Source: Raphanus sativus | Taxonomy: Eukaryota > Streptophyta > Magnoliopsida > Brassicales > Brassicaceae | Reading direction: 5' to 3' | DNA length: 64,000 bases | Assembly (NCBI RefSeq): GCF_000801105.2 | Contig: NC_079516.1 | Coordinates: forward strand, 14,446,001 to 14,510,000 | Part shown: positions 50,075 through 60,009 of the stretch, piece by piece | Position numbering within the stretch: the first letter of the stretch is position 1 | Layout of the letters: each line of letters starts with the position of its first letter | Position numbers and translations under genes: made by a program | Notes under the pieces: model-generated | Databases searched by the model: none | What the model saw: only the letters and a program-made list of their open reading frames with translations | Told to the model about the DNA's origin: nothing

Positions 50075-50358
50075 AATCAATCTGATTTGATTAACAGCAC
50101 CAACTAACGATCGTAAAGTATTATGCGTTTCATGATTATAAACCAAAAAAAAATAGCTTATCTTATTGGTGAGAGTTTTGCGCTTTCTTCTACACCACCG
50201 ATCTGTCCAACGAAATGGAAAAAAGATCATCTGTATGACATGTCTATAAAATTTAAATCAACTTAATTAAACCCGAAACGAATAATTTTGATACATAACA
50301 AGTTACCTTCATCTGTTGGTTTATTCAAACTCGCCATATCTGATATAGTTTCTCTGAA
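50075..50358. repeat. Diverged copy C of the duplicated segment
   Basis: Shares ATTTGATTAACAGCACAAC-, CGATCTGTCCAACGAAATGG, AAGATCATTTGTATGACATG and TAAACCCGAAAC with copies A and B, but with more differences. It includes a variant start exon near 50335. Confidence 0.8.
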
Positions 50359-51427
50359 TCAATGTAAACACAATGAACAAGAAATTATAAGCATTTGTAT
50401 TAAACAAGATCAATCTGTTTTCATTTTTCTGTTACTCGGATCTACAGATCATTCCTTTCATCTTCTCTGTCTCACTATTTGGAACTGATCACCGATCTAT
50501 AATCTTAGATTCTTAAGCATCCAAATCGACAAAAAACCAGATTTGTATCTCGGTTCCTTTTTACTGAACTTCAAAGTTTCTCTTTTGCTCTTCAAGATTT
50601 GTATCTTTTTTTTCTTGAGAAACATTACTATGTGTTTAAATGAACGGAAATTATATGATATTCAATAAAATTATAATTCATTCTATAGTCAAAAACTCTA
50701 CCTTTTCACTATATCATGTGTACTTTATATAATATTGTCATTTAGCTTTGTTTGTAACTGGGTAAACCTGCAAAGTAAAACAAATTAAATTATGTGTTTA
50801 TCTGAAATTAGACGTCATCTCTTTTTCAACCACATAAATGTATTTAGTTCACAAGTCTATTATTCTTTCCATTTTGGATAGTATAGTTTAATAGTATAGA
50901 ATTTATATACTATTTTTATATTTCTGTTTTAATTATTATAAATCATATTTTATATTAGGTTTGGGTTTACAAATTGGAATTTAGAGTTTATTATTTAGGG
51001 GGATTGGAGCAATGTTTAGTATTTTAGAATTATGTTTATGGTTATAATACTATACTACTTTGGATACATGGAATAGAACATTTATTTATCATACTTAAAC
51101 AATATTCAATTCTATATATTATATTTTACATTTAGGTTTGGGTTTAGAAATTCACATTTATGGTTTAGAGTTTAGTATTTAGAAATTGAAATTGGACTGA
51201 GGCTGGGGTAGTGTTTACTATTTAGGATTTATGTTTGTGGTTAGAAAACGATCCTATTATGGTGAAATGAGATAGAACATTTAGGGTAAGTTTAGTATTA
51301 GGGTTTAGTATTTAAGACTTGAGATGGATTTAGTATTAAGGGGTGGTGGATGAGGTTAGTTATTATAAATATTTATTGTAACTTATATTTGAATTTAAGA
51401 AGATCATTCTACAATTCATATAAATAG

Positions 51428-51990
51428 GGATGTCAACTGGACATTATGTCTATGGACGACCCATGTTCAAATCGATACAAACTAATATGGACACGTCCAA
51501 ATCCGTCCGAAATATTTTGTTCTCCAAATGGGTTATGCCCAAATACGCTTAAAGACCAATGAACAAGACCAGATGGACATGGGTCGCCCAAATCATTAAA
51601 ATATCTAGGGTTAATATTTTTTTCATTTGGCCGTCAGACTCCAAAAGCTCTCCATATCTCTCGATTTCGAGCTCTCCTCTATGACGAAAACCCATCTCGA
51701 CACAAACTCATCTCGAGTTCTCCCTCGATCTCTAACAAAAACCCATCTCCAGAGCTCTCTCTCTCTCATCTCTGTCGAGCTCTCTCTCTTCTCCGACGAG
51801 CTCTATTTCTTCTCCGACGCGAACTCTCTCTCTTCTCCGAGGGAAACCCATCTCGAGCTCTCTCTCTCTTTGAGGTATGTTGAAGGTTCAAGCTCTCTCT
51901 CGTTTTGTATCTCGACCATTCACTCAGCTTTTTGAATGGTCTCTATTGTTTACAGGAAGAAGACTACAATTGTTCCTGTCCAGCTTGCTA
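51428..51990 (+). mobile_element. Non-autonomous repeat element, copy A (left part)
   Basis: Begins GGATGTCAACTGGACATTATG and shares all blocks up to GTTTACAGGAAGAA with 60887-61430. After 51990 it departs from copy B and joins a DUF642 exon. Contains a run of GAGCTCTCTCTC / CGACGAGCTCT and looks like a CT-rich leader plus intron end (TTTACAG). No transposase. Confidence 0.7.
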
Positions 51991-51996
51991 AGACTA

Positions 51997-52120
51997 CAGG
52001 CCGAGAGTGAGATCGCAGAGATAGTGATTCATAATCCAGGTCAAGAAGAAGATCCAGCTTGTGGACCACTCATTGATGGTATTGCCATGAAAGCTCTCTA
52101 CCCTCCAAGACCAACCAACA
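51997..52120 (+). pseudogene. DUF642 gene exon fragment
   Basis: Reads QAESEIAEIVIHNPGQEEDP, ACGPLIDGIAMKALYPPRPTN in frame, then AAC A|GTAAGT, a proper donor in the phase expected for this family. This is the middle of a DUF642 protein (At5g25460-like), the same family as the gene at 63375-64000. Because the exon end and its intron start are both present, the piece came from genomic DNA, not from a spliced RNA. It is joined on the left to repeat copy A. Confidence 0.9.
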
Positions 52121-52175
52121 GTAAGTACAAATATATACTCTGTTTTGTCAGATTCTTAAATATTATATGCATTTA

Positions 52176-52249
52176 TATAGTTGACATAAGTAGGAAACAG
52201 TTTATAAAGTTCTACATGTATATAACATATAGTTGACATAAGTAGGAAA
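52176..52249. repeat. 50-bp spaced duplication at a junction
   Basis: ATATAGTTGACATAAGTAGG plus AAA occurs at 52176-52198 and 52226-52248, directly before the truncated gypsy gag. It marks a rearrangement junction. Confidence 0.7.
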
Positions 52250-52257
52250 TTATATGG

Positions 52258-52834
52258 GACGAAAGTTTTCCGCAAATGTTTCTTGAGCTTGTCCCATGAA
52301 ACAATCTTTTCTTTTCCACGGCGAGAGCAAGAGAGTTTGAGTTGATTCCACCAGGAAGCGGCATGTCCACGAAAACGCGTAGTGATGAGAGGCACCCTCT
52401 TTTGTTCTGGAACGTCCTTGAATTCAATAAAATTCATCGACTGTCACAAACCAATCGAGCAACTCCTCCGGTTGGGAACCTCCATGAAACTCTGGGATAT
52501 CAATTTTAATACCCGACTTCCAGCGATCATCGTCATGATGGCGTTGTTGAGGATGATGGTGCGACCGGTTTTGATTTCCAAAAGGGTTATCCATGGCGTC
52601 GTCTCCATGTTCTTCGTAGATAGGGTTGTTGTTGCGGTGATGGCGTTGGGGTGGTGGGGTGTTTGCTGCTTGCGCTGCTAGTGCAGCTTCTACGCCAGCT
52701 TGAACTCCATTCTGGATAGCGTTTGCCATCGTTCTGCGGAGTTCATCGTGAAAATTTTCCTGAAAGTCCTCCAGGAATTGTTGCATGTGTGACCAGTCAT
52801 TGGCTGGTTCTTTGCCTGGTCTAGGGGCCATCAC
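52258..52834 (-). pseudogene. Gypsy gag fragment
   Basis: Starts MMAPRPGKEPANDW. N-terminal part has an alanine-rich AGVEAALAAQAANTP and histidine/asparagine-rich linker, then DRWKSGIKIDIPEFHGGSQP and WFVTVDEFY. After a one-base shift (near 52427) comes EFKDVPEQKRVPLITTRFRG, HAASWWNQL, KEKIVSWDKLKKHLRKTFVP, the conserved retrotransposon gag block. It ends at VPYNF with no zinc knuckle. Gag would form the particle shell. Confidence 0.85.
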
Positions 52835-52871
52835 AAGATCGATAAAACCACGATAAGAATCGAAGTTCTAA

Positions 52872-52884
52872 GTCTCTGATACCA
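52872..52884 (-). promoter_or_regulatory. Primer-binding site for initiator tRNA-Met
   Basis: TGGTATCAGAGAC on the minus strand, 2 bases after the LTR end, the usual tRNA-Met primer site of plant LTR retrotransposons. Confidence 0.85.
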
Positions 52885-52886
52885 AT

Positions 52887-53168
52887 TGACGGAGCGGAAA
52901 TACCGTTAGTAACCGATAATGCGAAGGTAACATTGAATTCTGAGAATACCCGTTAGCTAAGCCTTCTTAAGAATCTGTTGAATTCTTATAGAATACCCAA
53001 AAAATAAGGATTCAAGAGATTGAGGTTTAAAAACCAAAGCTCTAAGTTTATATAAATCAATGATAAAAAAGTTGTGTCTTTTATAAATCAAGAGATCACC
53101 TTATATAAAGGCAACTAGAAAAGGAAATAAGAAAACCAAAACTTAACGGGAATACGATGTACGCTACA
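52887..53168 (-). repeat. Gypsy 5' LTR
   Basis: Minus strand begins TGTAGCGTACATCG and ends GCTCCGTCA, about 282 bp, TG..CA termini. It contains a TATATAA motif near the middle. No second LTR in the window. Confidence 0.75.
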
Positions 53169-53169
53169 T

Positions 53170-53505
53170 CAATCCCAGTGTTTTTAGCCCAATAAAGCAT
53201 ATACATAGTAATTAAATTTTACACTTTTTCTTACATACATCTCCGACCAAGTAATTAAAAACGAGTAAACGATTAGTAACCTGGTTCCATTTTGTTAAGT
53301 CAATATAACATATGATCCAAAGTCAACATATGATCCACGTTTCGTTTACTTTTTGACAAGTGTCACAAATCTAAGGTGATAGAAGATGTTTCACCGAAAC
53401 GACGCGTTTGATAGATGTCTCTCGACTCTTCTTCTTCCTTCCCGGGTAAAATAAAAAGATAACGTGTCTCCAACGCAAACGTATAGCAGTCAGAGAAGTC
53501 AGAAG
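53170..53505. other. Promoter-side spacer of QCR7
   Basis: AT-rich, ending in the leader of QCR7. The site GCCCA (AGCCCAATAAAG near 53188) resembles plant site II elements of mitochondrial and ribosomal genes, but I see only one clear copy. Confidence 0.4.
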
Positions 53506-53510
53506 AAGAT

Positions 53511-54335
53511 ATGGCGTCGTCGTTTCTCCAGAGATTAGTAGATCCGAAGAAGAACTTCTTGGCTCGTCTGCATATGAAGTCCGTCTCCAACCGCCTCCGC
53601 AAATACGGTACCTCTCTCTTCTCTCTGTTTCGGTGGAACGAGCCCTAGTTTTCTGTTGGCTTATGGTCTCTGATTCTTGATGTTACTGAACATTAGGTCT
53701 TAGGTACGACGATCTCTACGACCCTATGTACGATCTTGACATTAAAGAAGCGCTTAACCGGTTGCCTAGTGAGGTCGTTGATGCTCGGAACCAGCGTCTT
53801 AAGCGTGCAATGGACCTCTCTATGAAACATGAGTACCTCCCTGATGATCTCCAGGTATGGTTCTAAATAAAGTGAGACAGAGCTAAGAGATAGGCCATAG
53901 CTATGTGTTGTTTGACCATAAACATGTTTTATAAAGCATTGTAACAGAGTAACGAGTAAACGAGATGATATTGTTGCTTTGTTCTCTGTGATTTCACAGG
54001 CAGTACAGACACCATTCAGGAGCTACCTCCAAGGAATGCTGGCTCTTGTAAGTCATATGGAAGTTCTTGTTAGACAAAAAAAAACAGAACTAGTCGAACT
54101 CTGTTTTGCCTGAAAACAACCAGATGTTTGTTTTGATTGACACCAACTATTCACACTCTTGTTCTGATGCTTAATGAATGATCAAAAGTGAATGTGTTTT
54201 CTTTGAAGTGTTAGAGGAATCCTATATAGCAGCGTCCTTTCCTTACATTGGGGGATTCATGTGCAGGTGAAGCGAGAGAGAGCTGAGCGAGAGGCTTTGG
54301 GAGCTTTACCTCTCTACCAGAGGACTATTCCTTAA
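53511..54335 (+). CDS. QCR7: Cytochrome b-c1 complex subunit 7 (QCR7)
   Basis: Four exons: 53511-53607, 53697-53854, 54000-54047, 54267-54335; phases agree, 123 residues (the family's usual length is about 122). Sequence MASSFLQRLVDPKKNFLARL, then KYGLRYDDLYDPMYDLDIKE, RLPSEVVDARNQRLKRAMDL, SMKHEYLPDDLQ and VKRERAEREALGALPLYQRT ending IP. It is the 14-kDa subunit of mitochondrial complex III, on the matrix side near cytochrome b, needed for assembly. No cleavable targeting peptide is obvious, in line with the family. The gene looks intact. I recall At5g25450 as the counterpart (database name often 'cytochrome bd ubiquinol oxidase, 14 kDa', a misnomer). Confidence 0.96.
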
Positions 54336-54384
54336 GCATGTTGATGTTAGTCTCTCTCTTGTCCTGTATTGTAATGCCATCTTA

Positions 54385-54740
54385 ACCAAACAGATCCTAG
54401 TCGTCTCTGTATTATAATTTCTTTAGGCTCCAATCTGCCACACAATTTGCTTTGTATGGCTATGCACGGTCCGTGTTTATGCACGTATAAGGTTATAATA
54501 TTGATGTGTAATGTATAATAAGCTTCGTGATGTATTGGTGGTTAGTACAACCAAAAAGGAGGTTAAGTGTTTATCTTCACAAAGTTATGCCACATTAAAC
54601 ATTTTTACATAAATCATGTTGAATGATGTTTGGCAGGGTCCGGTGAATTAAACAAGAAAATTTAATAGAGTGGTCAGCAGAAAACGGTATATAGAGTCTT
54701 ATTGAAGACACTTCCATGTTACTTACACTGGAACATGGAC
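54385..54740 (+). repeat. QCR7 3' flank, duplicated at 56055-56450
   Basis: AACCAAACAGATCCTAGTCG, GGCTCCAATCTGCCACACAA, TTTGCTTTGTATGGCTATG, GAAGACACTTCCATGT recur in order about 1.67 kb to the right with roughly 15-20% change. Confidence 0.85.
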
Positions 54741-54796
54741 TTGAATAGTTAATGACCATTATAAACATGAGATTTGTCTGCTCAAATTTTTATTTT

Positions 54797-55769
54797 TCAA
54801 AAGCTGGTTCCACATAATTTATAAACATTAGTTCTTCTTCTCATATCTTGGCCATCGCATTCAAATGATCTACATATCTTGGGATCGATGTATCCCTTCA
54901 CTACTCCTCCGAACCTCTCTTTTATTATCATATCCTGATCTCCAAAAACCTTGGTCGCTTTCTTCAGCTCCGCAATGGTGAAGACTTTCACACCTGTGGG
55001 TGTATAATGTATTATAGGATATGTCTAAGAACTGAACAAAAGCGTCTATTAGGGGTGGGCAAAATATCCGTAAATTTTGATTCGATCCGTTATTCGTTCC
55101 GATTCGATCCGAAAAATCCGAATATCCGTAACTTAACGAATCGAAGCAAATAATAAAATCCAATATCCGTCAAAGACGAAGCAAATCACAAATACTAATA
55201 TTTTTAGAAACGGATATCCGATCCGATCCGTTATATACATATATATGTATACATGTTTATAAAATTATAAATATACATACTTTTATATCTTTATATAAGT
55301 TTTATAATGTTTTTATTCACTAAATTAATTATTTAGTTATTAAAAATTTTGAAAGTATGTAATTTTTTATTAAAAAAATAATGAAATATTATAATTTTAT
55401 TTCAAATTTTCTTCTTTTTCTTTTATTTTTCTTTATTTTTTTAATTTTTATTATTTTTTACGGATCGAATCGGATATCCGGAAAAAATTCGGATATTCGC
55501 GGATATCCGATGTTCCGAATATCCGAAAAATTACGGATCGGATCGGATCGAAAAATCGAATATTCGTAAGGCACGGATCGGATCACGGATATCCTTAAAA
55601 TTCCGGATATCCGCTCCGTGCCCACCCCTAGCGTCTATCACATATGCATAGTAAATATACTGAGATGTCGCTTGTATACAACAAATACAATTTGTGTTAC
55701 AAGAAAAATACAACAAATACCTGACGCTGTAGCAAGTCCTCTGGTGAAAGGCGAGATACAATTTCCAAT
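54797..55769 (-). pseudogene. Receptor-like cytoplasmic kinase pseudogene, start lost
   Basis: Minus-strand exon 1 (55721-55769) reads GNCISPFTRGLATAS after ATT where its sister at 57111 has ATG; exon 2 (about 54797-54999) reads GVKVFTIAELKKATKVFG then an altered glycine loop region (ERFGGVVKGYIDPKI). The intron holds a 581-bp MITE. The kinase catalytic part is missing. The ancestor was a N-myristoylated (MGNC) receptor-like cytoplasmic kinase, At5g25440-like. Lost start, missing kinase domain and MITE make this non-functional. Confidence 0.85.
55050..55630. mobile_element. hAT-type MITE with perfect 8-bp target duplication
   Basis: Left end TAGGGGTGGGCAAAATATCCG and right end, reverse-complemented, TAGGGGTGGGCACGGAGCGGA. 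GCGTCTAT lies on both sides (55042-55049 and 55631-55638). 581 bp, interior of many CGGATATCCG repeats around an AT core. It sits in the intron of the kinase pseudogene. Confidence 0.92.
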
Positions 55770-56054
55770 TTCGATTCTGAGTTTGAGGAAGAAGACGACG
55801 ACGACTTGCCTTTTTCGCATAAAGACAACTAATAATGCGTAACGCTTTGAAAAGTCTCATATGTTCCACTATTCGTTATTTTTCTTTGACAAATGTCACA
55901 AAAATTAAAAAATAGTGTGGGTCCAATGCAACCGTTTATATGTAGAGGTTACAATTGTGACTATAGTAATTTACTAAGGGACTTGAAGGATTATTACTCT
56001 TATTTACTTTCTACAATGCTTAAAACAAGTCTCTTTTGCCCTATATAGGATTAG

Positions 56055-56450
56055 CCAAACAGATCCTAGTCATCTCTCTGTTGTATTACTTTTTAGGCTC
56101 CAATCGGCCACACAGTTTGCTTTGCATGGCTATGTAGTATGTACGGCTCATGTTTACGAACGTATATGGTTGTATGATATAGATGTGTCATGTATAGAAG
56201 TTTTATTGAGCCACAGTGTGCAGGAAGGGAAAATTCATGGTAGTTTGTACAACCAAAATATGAGGTTAAGTGTTTATGTTTACAAAGTTCCTCACAGACG
56301 CCACATTTAACATCTTTTACATGAATCATGTACAACGATTTTTTGCACGGTCCAGTGAATAAGTCGGTGGTAGACAAGAAAAATAAGATGAGGAGTGGTC
56401 AGTAGAGTGGTCAGTTGAAAACGATATGGAGTTTTATTGAAGACACTTCC
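56055..56450 (+). repeat. Second copy of the QCR7 3' flank
   Basis: See 54385-54740. The QCR7 coding exons are not present on its left, so either the duplication included only the flank or the second QCR7 was lost. Confidence 0.85.
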
Positions 56451-56570
56451 ATGTGAGTCACATTAGAACAGGGGCCTAAATCATTAATTAATTACTTAAA
56501 GATCAAATAAAATGTTGAATTAAATGCGAGTTACTTACTTACTTCCTTCTAACCTTTGATCACAGATGCC

Positions 56571-56612
56571 ACCTATCGAGAACCTTTTTTTTTGGTAAAA
56601 TACCTATTGAGA
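56571..56612. mobile_element. Tail-only retroposition, copy 7
   Basis: ACCTATCGAGA (56571-56581) and ACCTATTGAGA (56602-56612), one mismatch, around ACC, a T run and GGTAAAAT (20 bp). Confidence 0.6.
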
Positions 56613-56619
56613 GCTGTTG

Positions 56620-57105
56620 TTAAAGGTGAAGGTTCAATATAAAGCTTTTTTTTTTGTTTCTGAATGAATGTAAAATTTATTCATCAAAAACATATATACA
56701 TCAAAGTGCTTCTAATGTTTGACATAATCTCCATAACACTCCATAACAAGAAAATTTTCCAGATAAATCACAACCCTTTTAACTTCATTCTAAGATACGT
56801 TCTCAAGTCTTGTGCTATCTACATTGTGAACTTTGGTTTATGAACTACACAATTAGATTCATTGTTTTTATTAAAAACGACGTCGTCTTTGGTTTAACTG
56901 CATCTTGGAGACGTCGTTTTTCCTCTCACCTTAGATTTATGACATTTGTTAAAAAGGAACCGTCGGATCAGGTGTTGACGTTTTAAAACGCGTTAAGTTT
57001 GACATTTTAAAGTCTTGACCAGCTCAATAGTACTAGTCGTCCTTCATTAGTTGTTAGAAGATGTTTGAAAAAGTAAGTCGTTGTCTTCTTCCTCAAACTG
57101 CAAAA
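56620..57105. other. Spacer upstream of the kinase fragment
   Basis: AT-rich with an 'aacgacgtcgtc' phrase twice near 56880-56915 (inverted). Probably the promoter of the truncated kinase gene. Confidence 0.4.
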
Positions 57106-57110
57106 TCGAA

Positions 57111-57399
57111 ATGGGAAACTGTGTCTCGCCTTCCACCGAACAACTTGTTACAATTTCAGGTATTTGTATACAGGGGAGATCTCTGTTCATGTATTAGGTA
57201 TATGTTATAACGAATCTTTTGTTCAGTTCTAGATACATGATATATCCTGTATGTATATACATCCACAGGCGTGAAAGTCTTCACCCTCGCGGAGCTGAAG
57301 AAAGCGACCAAGGATTTCGGAGAGGAATCAAAGGATATGATAATAGAAGGGAGCTACGGAGAAGTAGTGAGGGGTTATTTCCTCATATACATGACTTAA
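57111..57399 (+). pseudogene. Truncated receptor-like cytoplasmic kinase, N-terminus only
   Basis: Exon 1 57111-57159 and exon 2 57269-57399, in phase, encode 59 residues: MGNCVSPSTEQLVTIS, then GVKVFTLAELKKATKDFGEE and an intact glycine loop GSYGEVVRGY, then YFLIYMT and stop. MGNC is a classical myristoylation and palmitoylation start. The rest of the kinase domain is gone and a hAT MITE begins 21 bases after the stop. It is the less damaged sister of the copy at 54797-55769. A short membrane-anchored peptide could still be made if transcribed. Confidence 0.85.
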
Positions 57400-57419
57400 C
57401 AGAATAGGTTGGTCCTGAG

Positions 57420-58066
57420 TAGGCCTGGGCATCCGGGTCTTCGGGTCGGGTTCGGATCGGGTTTTGTCGGGTCCGGGTCTTTCGGGTCCTCGGAATTTAG
57501 ACCCATATGGGTATTTATAATTTTCGGGTCGGTTCCGGGTCGGGTCTTGTCGGGTCCGGGTCGGTTCGGGTCTAGAATTTCAGTACCCGTAAAACACCTA
57601 TAATATTCGGGTATTGTTCGGATCCGGGTCGGTTCGGGTATATAAAACCCCAAAAAACTCGAAATACACAAAGTAGACCCGAAAACTCGAAAAGTACCCG
57701 AAAAACCATAAAAGTACCTGAATATTTACCTAAAATCCGACTTGAAAATTAAAAAAATATCTGAATACCCAAATTATATTTTCTGAAAATCTAAAATTAC
57801 ACTCGAAATTTGAAATTATATCCGAAGATACGAACCTAAAACTTAAAAAAAATTAGAAATACCAAAAATATACCCAATCACCCAAATATACTTAATATAT
57901 AAAATAAATCTCGGGTATTTCGGGTACCCGATCGGGTCTCGGTTCGGGTCCGGGTCTTACCCGAGATCCGCGGATCCAAAATAAAAAAACCCATATGAGT
58001 ACTTATAATTCTTCGGATCGGTTCCGGGTTGGATATTTTCGGGTCCGGGTAAAATGCCCAGACCTA
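57420..58066. mobile_element. hAT-type MITE with perfect 8-bp target duplication
   Basis: Left end TAGGCCTGGGCATCCGGG, right end reverse-complemented TAGGTCTGGGCATTTTACCC; GTCCTGAG on both sides (57412-57419 and 58067-58074). 647 bp; interior rich in GGGTCGG and CCGGGTC. The frames 57409-57603 and 57396-57671 are artefacts. Confidence 0.92.
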
Positions 58067-58297
58067 GTCCTGAGTTTAATAGGACCCGGAGCTTATGTCA
58101 AAAGACTCAAAACAAAAGCCTGATAGTGATCCAGCCCCACTTCAAACCCAAGTTGATGAGGATAAGTACTCATTATAAATACCACTAGACTACAGACACA
58201 TTTTGGCAAAATAGCCGAATTTTATTGATATCTTTAAAAGGCTGGAAGCCCATGCTTGTACGGCTTCCTATCAGGGCCGGGCCTGGCTTATTTGATG

Positions 58298-58348
58298 AAA
58301 AATATAGAAAATGTTTTTTTTTTTGAAAAAAAAAATATAGAAAATGTT
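58298..58348. mobile_element. Tail-only retroposition, copy 8
   Basis: AAAAATATAGAAAATGTT repeated perfectly (58298-58315, 58331-58348) around a T run, G and A's. Minus-strand reading TTTTTC plus poly(A). The low complexity of the insert makes slippage a possible alternative. Confidence 0.55.
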
Positions 58349-58567
58349 GGTTATTAGAAGTTTTAAAACTTCCATTTTTGTTTAAAACTATTTTGCTTTG
58401 CTGTATTTTTAATTATCTATTCTATTAAAATAGAGTCCTATTTAAAAATTACTTTGAGATATTTTAAATTTGGGCCTATTGAACAATGTTATGACTAAAT
58501 ATAAAAACACATCATTACATTTACTAACACCTAAGTAACATTTAAACCCAATTTATTGAAACTAAAC

Positions 58568-58611
58568 GTGCACCATTTTCTGTTTGACAAAAAAAAAAGG
58601 TGCACCATTTT
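58568..58611. mobile_element. Tail-only retroposition, copy 9
   Basis: GTGCACCATTTT repeated perfectly (58568-58579, 58600-58611) around CTGTTTGACAAAAAAAAAAG (20 bp). The insert ends TTTGACA plus A's, like copies 1 and 4. Confidence 0.78.
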
Positions 58612-58959
58612 ATATTATACAATTATATCTAACTTATTAATTTATTTCAACCATCGACAAATATTACATAGGTACCAATGATCTATGATCTATTAATGAT
58701 AGCCCCTAATTAATGATATTAACTACAAACCAGATCAACAATTTCTCTTCATATACACTAACCATCCTTGGATTGATTTCATCAAACATATTCTTTAGCT
58801 TTCTATGGTCATAACCCTATGTTTAAAAAGTTTCTCCAACTTGAGATATTATATCCTTTAACTTTTTATGGTCATAACATAAGTTGATTTATAGCTTTCA
58901 AAAAAGAACAAAAAATAGGATTCTTCCCACACTAAATTAATAAAAAATTATAATTTTGG

Positions 58960-59425
58960 TGTAGTCCCAATATTATTAATTTATAGAAGTTTCACTGTAT
59001 CTCAAGCCAAGCGGTTATGTGGGTATAATTGGTTTGATATAAGTTGATTGTAATTTCCGGTTAAGTCCTTATTCATATAAAAGGATTAAACCGAGAGCTT
59101 TGGTACAAGTTATACAGAGCGTAACAAACACTGTATCTTCATCTTCTTCTAGTGTTCTCTGATTTGAGAGAGAGCTCGACCTTCGTTGATAGTGGATTGC
59201 TGGCTCTGTCCAGCCTCGGTGATATATAGCGACTTTTCCACATCGGAGAGGTGCGGTGAACACCGGGGAATAAAAATCTCTTGTCTTCTTTATTTTTTTT
59301 TCTTTTTTAATACTAGGTATTTAATTCTATCAATAATAATCATAACCAGAGCTTTCTTGAGATCTTATTTTATCATCTTCTGTAGGTAATTTTTCGTTTC
59401 TTTTTTGTATCCACAAACTCCAACA
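58960..59425 (+). repeat. Possible copia-type solo LTR, partial
   Basis: TATA-like TCATATAAAAGGA near 59074, then a leader-like stretch (GAGCGTAACAAACACTG), CTGGCTCTGTCCAGC, GGTGAACACCGGGGAATAAA, a T-rich region and an end CAAACTCCAACA. This order resembles the right half of Brassica copia LTRs, which end in CCAACA. The left end (TGTTGG) was not found, so the boundary is a guess. Confidence 0.35.
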
Positions 59426-60009
59426 CTCATGTGCCGGAGAATCACGCGGGACCATATACATCATCACTCCTGTGCCGCCGGTTAGTTTTACATTGTTTGC
59501 GACATCGCTTTAGAGTCTTTTTTTTCCTGGTTTGCAGTTTCACTTCGTCTGCTCGTAAATACTAATAAAATTAAACCACTAAAGAAACCATCTTGTGGTG
59601 TTTCGCCCGAATCCCCAAGCCTTACGTAAATGATGTGCAAGTGTAACTATATATACAAGTGTGTTTAGACTAAGCTAACTATGATTAACTTAATACTAAG
59701 TGTATACAGATTCTATTAGGCTTGGACCCTACCTTTCCTTCTCGATGGAAAGTAACTGTCGCGTCAACACTGCTGAAGATGTTCGTTGCAACTTGCAACA
59801 TATTATTAAATCTTTACATATTTTAACCGTGAAAATCCGAAACTCATATAGACCTGAATCGAACCCTAATGAGTACTTAAACGTCCACCCATAGTATACT
59901 ATTATTTAAAAAGCAATATTTTGAGATACATATATATATCATGATATTTGGGATAGTTAATTAATAAATAGATATTAATAACTTTTATCAATAATACCAT
60001 AATTAGATT

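Larger units (their letters stand above)
48630..51420. other. Spacer with repeats, no gene
   Basis: Copy C of the exon repeat lies at 50075-50358. At 48830-48930 there is a stretch of repeated TAAATTAATAT/CTATAAATTAATA phrases of unknown origin. 50880-51340 shows the phrase 'gtttagggttt/tttagtatt' many times, with TAGGGTTTAG telomere-like scraps. No coding frame is convincing. Confidence 0.5.
52250..53168 (-). mobile_element. Truncated Ty3/gypsy LTR retrotransposon (5' LTR and gag)
   Basis: On the minus strand: 5' LTR (53168 down to 52887), primer-binding site, leader, gag start at 52834, and gag running to about 52258, where it stops abruptly at the DUF642-fragment junction. No protease, reverse transcriptase or 3' LTR follows. 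The copy is dead. Confidence 0.8.

Noticed and set aside
50880..51340. Telomere-like TTTAGGGTTTAG words
   Set aside because: Only scattered degenerate words, no array of TTTAGGG units.
57396..57671. Frames rich in Gly-Ser-Gly or Pro-Asp
   Set aside because: They are readings of GGGTCGG repeats inside the hAT MITE.
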